In this document: positions 6,734-9,060 of the stretch, piece after piece
How the letters are laid out: each line of letters opens with the position of its first letter
Numbering within the stretch: the first letter of the stretch is position 1
Assembly: GCA_035533255.1 (NCBI GenBank)
Contig: DATLUE010000357.1
Coordinates: 1-9,060, forward strand
From: CAIKMD01 sp035533255
GTDB taxonomy: Bacteria; Pseudomonadota; Alphaproteobacteria; ATCC43930; CGMCC-115725
DNA: 9,060 bases
Reading direction: 5' to 3'
Notes under the pieces: model-generated
What the model saw: only the letters and a program-made list of their open reading frames with translations
Database searches by the model: none
Told to the model about the DNA's origin: nothing
Position numbers and translations under genes: made by a program

Positions 6734-6745
6734 ATGTCAACATGT
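6709..6745. promoter_or_regulatory. Two AACATGT direct repeats, candidate operator of the divergent MarR regulator
   Basis: AACATGT occurs at 6709-6715 and again at 6739-6745, start to start 30 bp or about three helical turns. Each contains the palindrome ACATGT. The second copy is also part of ATGT-CA-ACAT (6734-6743). The two copies flank the candidate marR -10 box and overlap the -10 and -35 boxes of the candidate ilvE promoter. MarR proteins commonly bind such sites in their own divergent control region; that this one does so is inference. Confidence 0.4.
6712..6740 (-). promoter_or_regulatory. Candidate ilvE promoter
   Basis: Reading the minus strand, a perfect TTGACA (6740-6735) is followed after 17 nt by TTACAT (6717-6712), a weak -10 box. 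A second possible -10, TATAAG, lies nearer to the gene (minus strand, around 6684-6679) but lacks a good -35. The TTGACA box lies immediately against the marR start codon and touches the second AACATGT repeat, so binding there would affect both directions. Confidence 0.45.
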
Positions 6746-7230
6746 CTGACGTAAAATCCGTCGAGACCGCCCCAGCGCTGCACGAGGATGAGCTGCGTCA
6801 AGGTATCGAGCTATTGTTCTATGCCTATCGCGATTTCACCGCCGAGCCCGATGCGATGCTGGCGCGCTATGGCTTCGGGCGTGCCCATCACCGCGTGATC
6901 TATTTCGTCGGCCGTCATCCGCATATGAGCGTGAGCGAGCTGCTCGGCATCTTGCGGATCACCAAGCAAAGCCTGGCGCGCGTGCTGAGCCAGTTGGTGC
7001 GCCAGGGCTTCATCGTCCAGCACACCGGCAAGAGCGACCGCCGCCAGCGACTGCTGCAGCTCACCGTGGCCGGCACCGAGCTCGAGCGCGAGCTCTCGGA
7101 AAATCAGCGTCAGCGGATCGAGCGCGCCTTTGGCGAAGCCGGCGCCCATGCCGTCGAGGGCTTCCGCAAGGTGATGCTCGGCATCATTTCGAGCGACCTC
7201 GACCGCAGCCGCTTCCGGCGCGGCCGCTGA
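6742..7230 (+). CDS. MarR-family winged-helix regulator, PetP-like
   Basis: The 162-residue product is a MarR-type dimeric DNA-binding regulator. Residues 18-60 (ELRQGIELLFYAYRDFT..., GFGRAHHRVIYFV) form the dimerisation helices and the start of the domain; the winged helix spans about 60-110, with recognition helix TKQSLARVLSQLVRQGF (74-90) and wing TGKSDRRQRLLQLT (95-108) containing the conserved D99-R100/R101. The RAHHR and ITKQSL segments resemble the alphaproteobacterial PetP group, which in Rhodobacter capsulatus is paired with PetR upstream of the cytochrome bc1 genes; this assignment is from memory. Here too an OmpR-type gene follows 40 nt later. No Shine-Dalgarno is seen; a -10-like box ends 9 nt before the ATG, suggesting a leaderless start. 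The tail SRFRRGR is strongly basic. Ligand and targets are unknown. Confidence 0.88.
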   Translation: MSDVKSVETAPALHEDELRQGIELLFYAYRDFTAEPDAMLARYGFGRAHHRVIYFVGRHPHMSVSELLGILRITKQSLARVLSQLVRQGFIVQHTGKSDRRQRLLQLTVAGTELERELSENQRQRIERAFGEAGAHAVEGFRKVMLGIISSDLDRSRFRRGR

Positions 7231-7255
7231 TCCGCCGCGCGCTTGCCCGGCCCGG

Positions 7256-7264
7256 TGTTATAGT
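7256..7264 (+). promoter_or_regulatory. Candidate extended -10 promoter of the response-regulator gene
   Basis: TGT-TATAGT (7256-7264) matches the extended -10 form TGn-TATAAT with one mismatch in the hexamer. Transcription would start near 7271, exactly the ATG, giving a leaderless message. No matching -35 is seen at 17 nt (GC-rich sequence), and no Shine-Dalgarno precedes the ATG. The box lies in the 40-nt gap after the marR gene. Confidence 0.4.
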
Positions 7265-7270
7265 GGCGCC

Positions 7271-7978
7271 ATGAACGGCGCGACTTCCGGCGACGACCCG
7301 GGCGAAGCTCATCTCCTCGTGATCGACGACGATGCGCGGCTGCGCGATCTGCTGCGCCGCTACCTGGTCGAATCCGGCTTTCGCGTCACCACCGCGGGCG
7401 ACGCGGCCGAGGCGCGCCTCAAGCTGCAAAGCCTGGCCTTCGATCTGCTGATCGTCGATGTGATGATGCCCGGCGAGAGCGGCCTCGCGCTCACCGAAAG
7501 CCTGCGCCGGACCAATGCCGTCCCGATCCTGCTGCTGACCGCGATGGCCGAGCCCGAGAACCGCATCGACGGGCTGGAGCGCGGCGCCGACGACTACCTG
7601 ACCAAGCCGTTCGAGCCGCGCGAGCTGGTACTGCGCATCCGCAACATCCTGCAGCGGGTGGCGACGGCGCCGCCGCCGATCGTCGCGGAGCTCCGCCTCG
7701 GCGCCTTGCGCTTCGATCTGAAGCGCGGCGCGCTCTATCGCGGCCAGGAATCGGTGCATCTGACCGAAGCCGAGGCCGCGCTGCTGCTCGCGCTGGCGCG
7801 CCAGCCGGGCGAGCCGGTATCGCGCGAGGCGCTGTCGCTCGAAGCGCAATGCAGCGGCAATCTCCGGACCGTCGACGTGCAGATGACGCGGCTGCGGCGC
7901 AAGATCGAGCGCGATCCCAAATTCCCGCGCTATCTGCAGACCGTGCGAGGCACCGGCTATGTCCTCAAGCCCGATTGA
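7271..7978 (+). CDS. OmpR-family response regulator, PetR-like
   Basis: A two-component output regulator of 235 residues. The receiver domain (about 14-130) has the acidic pocket D19/D20, phospho-acceptor D63 in IVDVMMPG, T90 and K112 in LTKPF; the OmpR/PhoB winged-helix DNA-binding domain (about 140-232) has LTEAEAALLLAL (164-175), RTVDVQMTRLRRKIE (199-213) as the recognition region and YLQTVRGTGYVL (221-232) as the wing. All receiver residues needed for phosphorylation are present. It lies downstream of the MarR gene and its 3' end overlaps the kinase gene by 20 nt, so the kinase is its probable partner. The arrangement MarR-OmpR type resembles petP-petR of Rhodobacter capsulatus, where PetR is reported to be needed for photosynthetic and respiratory growth. 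Targets here are unknown. Confidence 0.93.
   Translation: MNGATSGDDPGEAHLLVIDDDARLRDLLRRYLVESGFRVTTAGDAAEARLKLQSLAFDLLIVDVMMPGESGLALTESLRRTNAVPILLLTAMAEPENRIDGLERGADDYLTKPFEPRELVLRIRNILQRVATAPPPIVAELRLGALRFDLKRGALYRGQESVHLTEAEAALLLALARQPGEPVSREALSLEAQCSGNLRTVDVQMTRLRRKIERDPKFPRYLQTVRGTGYVLKPD
7947..7950 (+). promoter_or_regulatory. Shine-Dalgarno of the kinase gene (GAGG)
   Basis: GAGG inside the response-regulator gene lies 8 nt before the ATG at 7959. It supports that ATG as the kinase start and a translationally coupled pair. Confidence 0.6.
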
Positions 7979-9060
7979 TCCCGCGCAGGCGCGGCTGCCG
8001 CTGTTGCCGGCGCCGCCCGCGACCGCGCTCGCCGACAGTCATCGCCGCTGGTTCAAGCGCGCGCTGCCGCGCTCGCTCTGGGGCCGCTCGCTGCTCATCA
8101 TCGTCGTCCCGATGGTGCTGGCGCAGCTTCTCGCCACCTGGTTCTTCTACGAGCGGGTCTGGGACACGGTCGAGCGGCGGCTGTCCTCGGCGGTCGCCGG
8201 CGATATCGGCTTCACGCTCGACGCGCTGAGCACGACCCACACCGCGGCCGAGCGCGACCGGCTGCTCGCCCGCGCCGAGGACGTGACCGAGCTGGTCTAT
8301 GGCTTCCGCGACGGCGAGAAGCTGCCGGCCGGCATGGAGCGCACGACCGGCGGCGAAACCGAGGAGCAGCTCGCCCAGGCGATAGTCGAGCGCGTCGACC
8401 GCCCGTTCCAGATCGACGGCGATTTCGATCCGCGCGATCTCTTGGTCTCGGTCGAGCTGCCGAACGGGGTGATGCAGGTCGCGGTGCCGCGCAAGCGGCT
8501 CTCGACCCCGACCGCCTCGCTGTTCGTCCTATGGATGGCGGGGTCGTCGCTGGTGCTGCTGAGCATCGCCTCGGTGTTCATGCGCAATCAGGTGAAGTCG
8601 CTGCAGCGGCTGGCGGCGGCGGCGGACGCGCTCGGCAAGGGCCGCGACGTGCCGAACTTCAAGCCCGAGGGCGCGACCGAGGTGCGCCAGGCGGCGCGCG
8701 CTTTCATCAAAATGCGCGACCGTCTCCAGCGCCAGATCACCCAGCGCACCGAGATGCTGGCCGGCGTGTCGCACGATCTGCGCACGCCGCTGACGCGGAT
8801 GCGCTTGGCGCTCGAGCTGATGACCGAGGACGCCAGCATTGCCGAGCTCAAATTCGACGTCGCGGCGATGCAGCGCATGGTGCAAGGCTATCTCGATTTC
8901 GCGCGCGGCGAGGGCGAGGAAGCGGAACGCGACACCGATATCGTCCTGCTGGCGAACCAGCTCATCTCGTCGCTGCAGCGCGACGGGCCGCCGATTTTTG
9001 CGGCGCTGCCGGAGCGGCATGTCCTGCCGCTGCGCGCGGATGCGACGCGGCGCTGCCTCG
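7959..9060 (+). CDS. EnvZ-like sensor histidine kinase (3' end outside window)
   Basis: The frame starting at the ATG at 7959 stays open to the last base, giving 367 residues of a membrane histidine kinase. Order: a Pro/Ala-rich cytoplasmic leader of about 40 residues; first membrane helix about 44-64 (SLLIIVVPMVLAQLLATWFF); a periplasmic region of about 120 residues; second helix about 186-208; HAMP linker about 208-260; dimerisation/phosphotransfer domain with the H-box SHDLRTPLTRMRLALELM, phospho-acceptor H272; and the start of the ATPase domain. The sequence ends at RADATRRCL, just before the expected N-box, so the ATP-binding motifs lie outside the window. The H-box and short periplasmic domain are of the EnvZ type. 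It overlaps the response-regulator gene by 20 nt and is its likely cognate kinase. The signal sensed is not evident. Confidence 0.93.
   Translation, partial: MSSSPIDPAQARLPLLPAPPATALADSHRRWFKRALPRSLWGRSLLIIVVPMVLAQLLATWFFYERVWDTVERRLSSAVAGDIGFTLDALSTTHTAAERDRLLARAEDVTELVYGFRDGEKLPAGMERTTGGETEEQLAQAIVERVDRPFQIDGDFDPRDLLVSVELPNGVMQVAVPRKRLSTPTASLFVLWMAGSSLVLLSIASVFMRNQVKSLQRLAAAADALGKGRDVPNFKPEGATEVRQAARAFIKMRDRLQRQITQRTEMLAGVSHDLRTPLTRMRLALELMTEDASIAELKFDVAAMQRMVQGYLDFARGEGEEAERDTDIVLLANQLISSLQRDGPPIFAALPERHVLPLRADATRRCL

Noticed and set aside
7231..7270. Intrinsic terminator between the marR and response-regulator genes
   Set aside because: GC-rich sequence but no clear stem-loop followed by a T run.

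Overview
The window looks like chromosomal DNA of a GC-rich alphaproteobacterium, most likely Rhodospirillales or a related group. Evidence: a hand count of one stretch inside moaE gives about 73% GC; the gene order uvrC-pgsA-molybdenum cofactor genes is one I associate with alphaproteobacteria; MoeA has an alphaproteobacterial-type N-terminus; and ilvE stands back to back with a PetP/PetR-like regulatory cluster. The genus cannot be named from this sequence alone.

Layout. (1) Bases 1-4980, plus strand: a tightly packed run of uvrC (5' end outside the window), pgsA, mobB, moeA, moaD and moaE. Gaps are 4-15 nt, and mobB and moeA overlap by 17 nt. The run joins nucleotide excision repair, phosphatidylglycerol synthesis and late molybdenum cofactor steps: sulfur transfer to cPMP by MoaD/MoaE, molybdate insertion by MoeA, and the MobB accessory GTPase for dinucleotide attachment. 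(2) Bases 4981-5153: a dense set of five nested or tandem hairpins between convergent genes, with the look of an interspersed palindromic repeat. (3) Bases 5154-5741, minus strand: two small genes of lower GC and different codon use. One encodes a two-helix membrane protein of unknown function. The other encodes a 101-residue conserved-looking protein whose GTG start overlaps the ilvE stop. (4) Bases 5738-6640, minus strand: ilvE, branched-chain amino acid aminotransferase. (5) Bases 6641-6741: a compact divergent promoter region with a consensus TTGACA box for ilvE and two direct AACATGT repeats 30 bp apart. (6) Bases 6742-9060, plus strand: a MarR/PetP-like regulator, an OmpR/PetR-like response regulator and an EnvZ-like histidine kinase that runs off the window.

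Most of the window is ordinary core genome. The parts worth a second look are the low-GC pair of small genes appended to ilvE, the hairpin cluster beside them, the ilvE/marR divergent control region, and the apparent leaderless start signals of the MarR and response-regulator genes. I see no clear evidence of a wholly new system. The best candidate for something undescribed is the two-gene module at 5154-5741.
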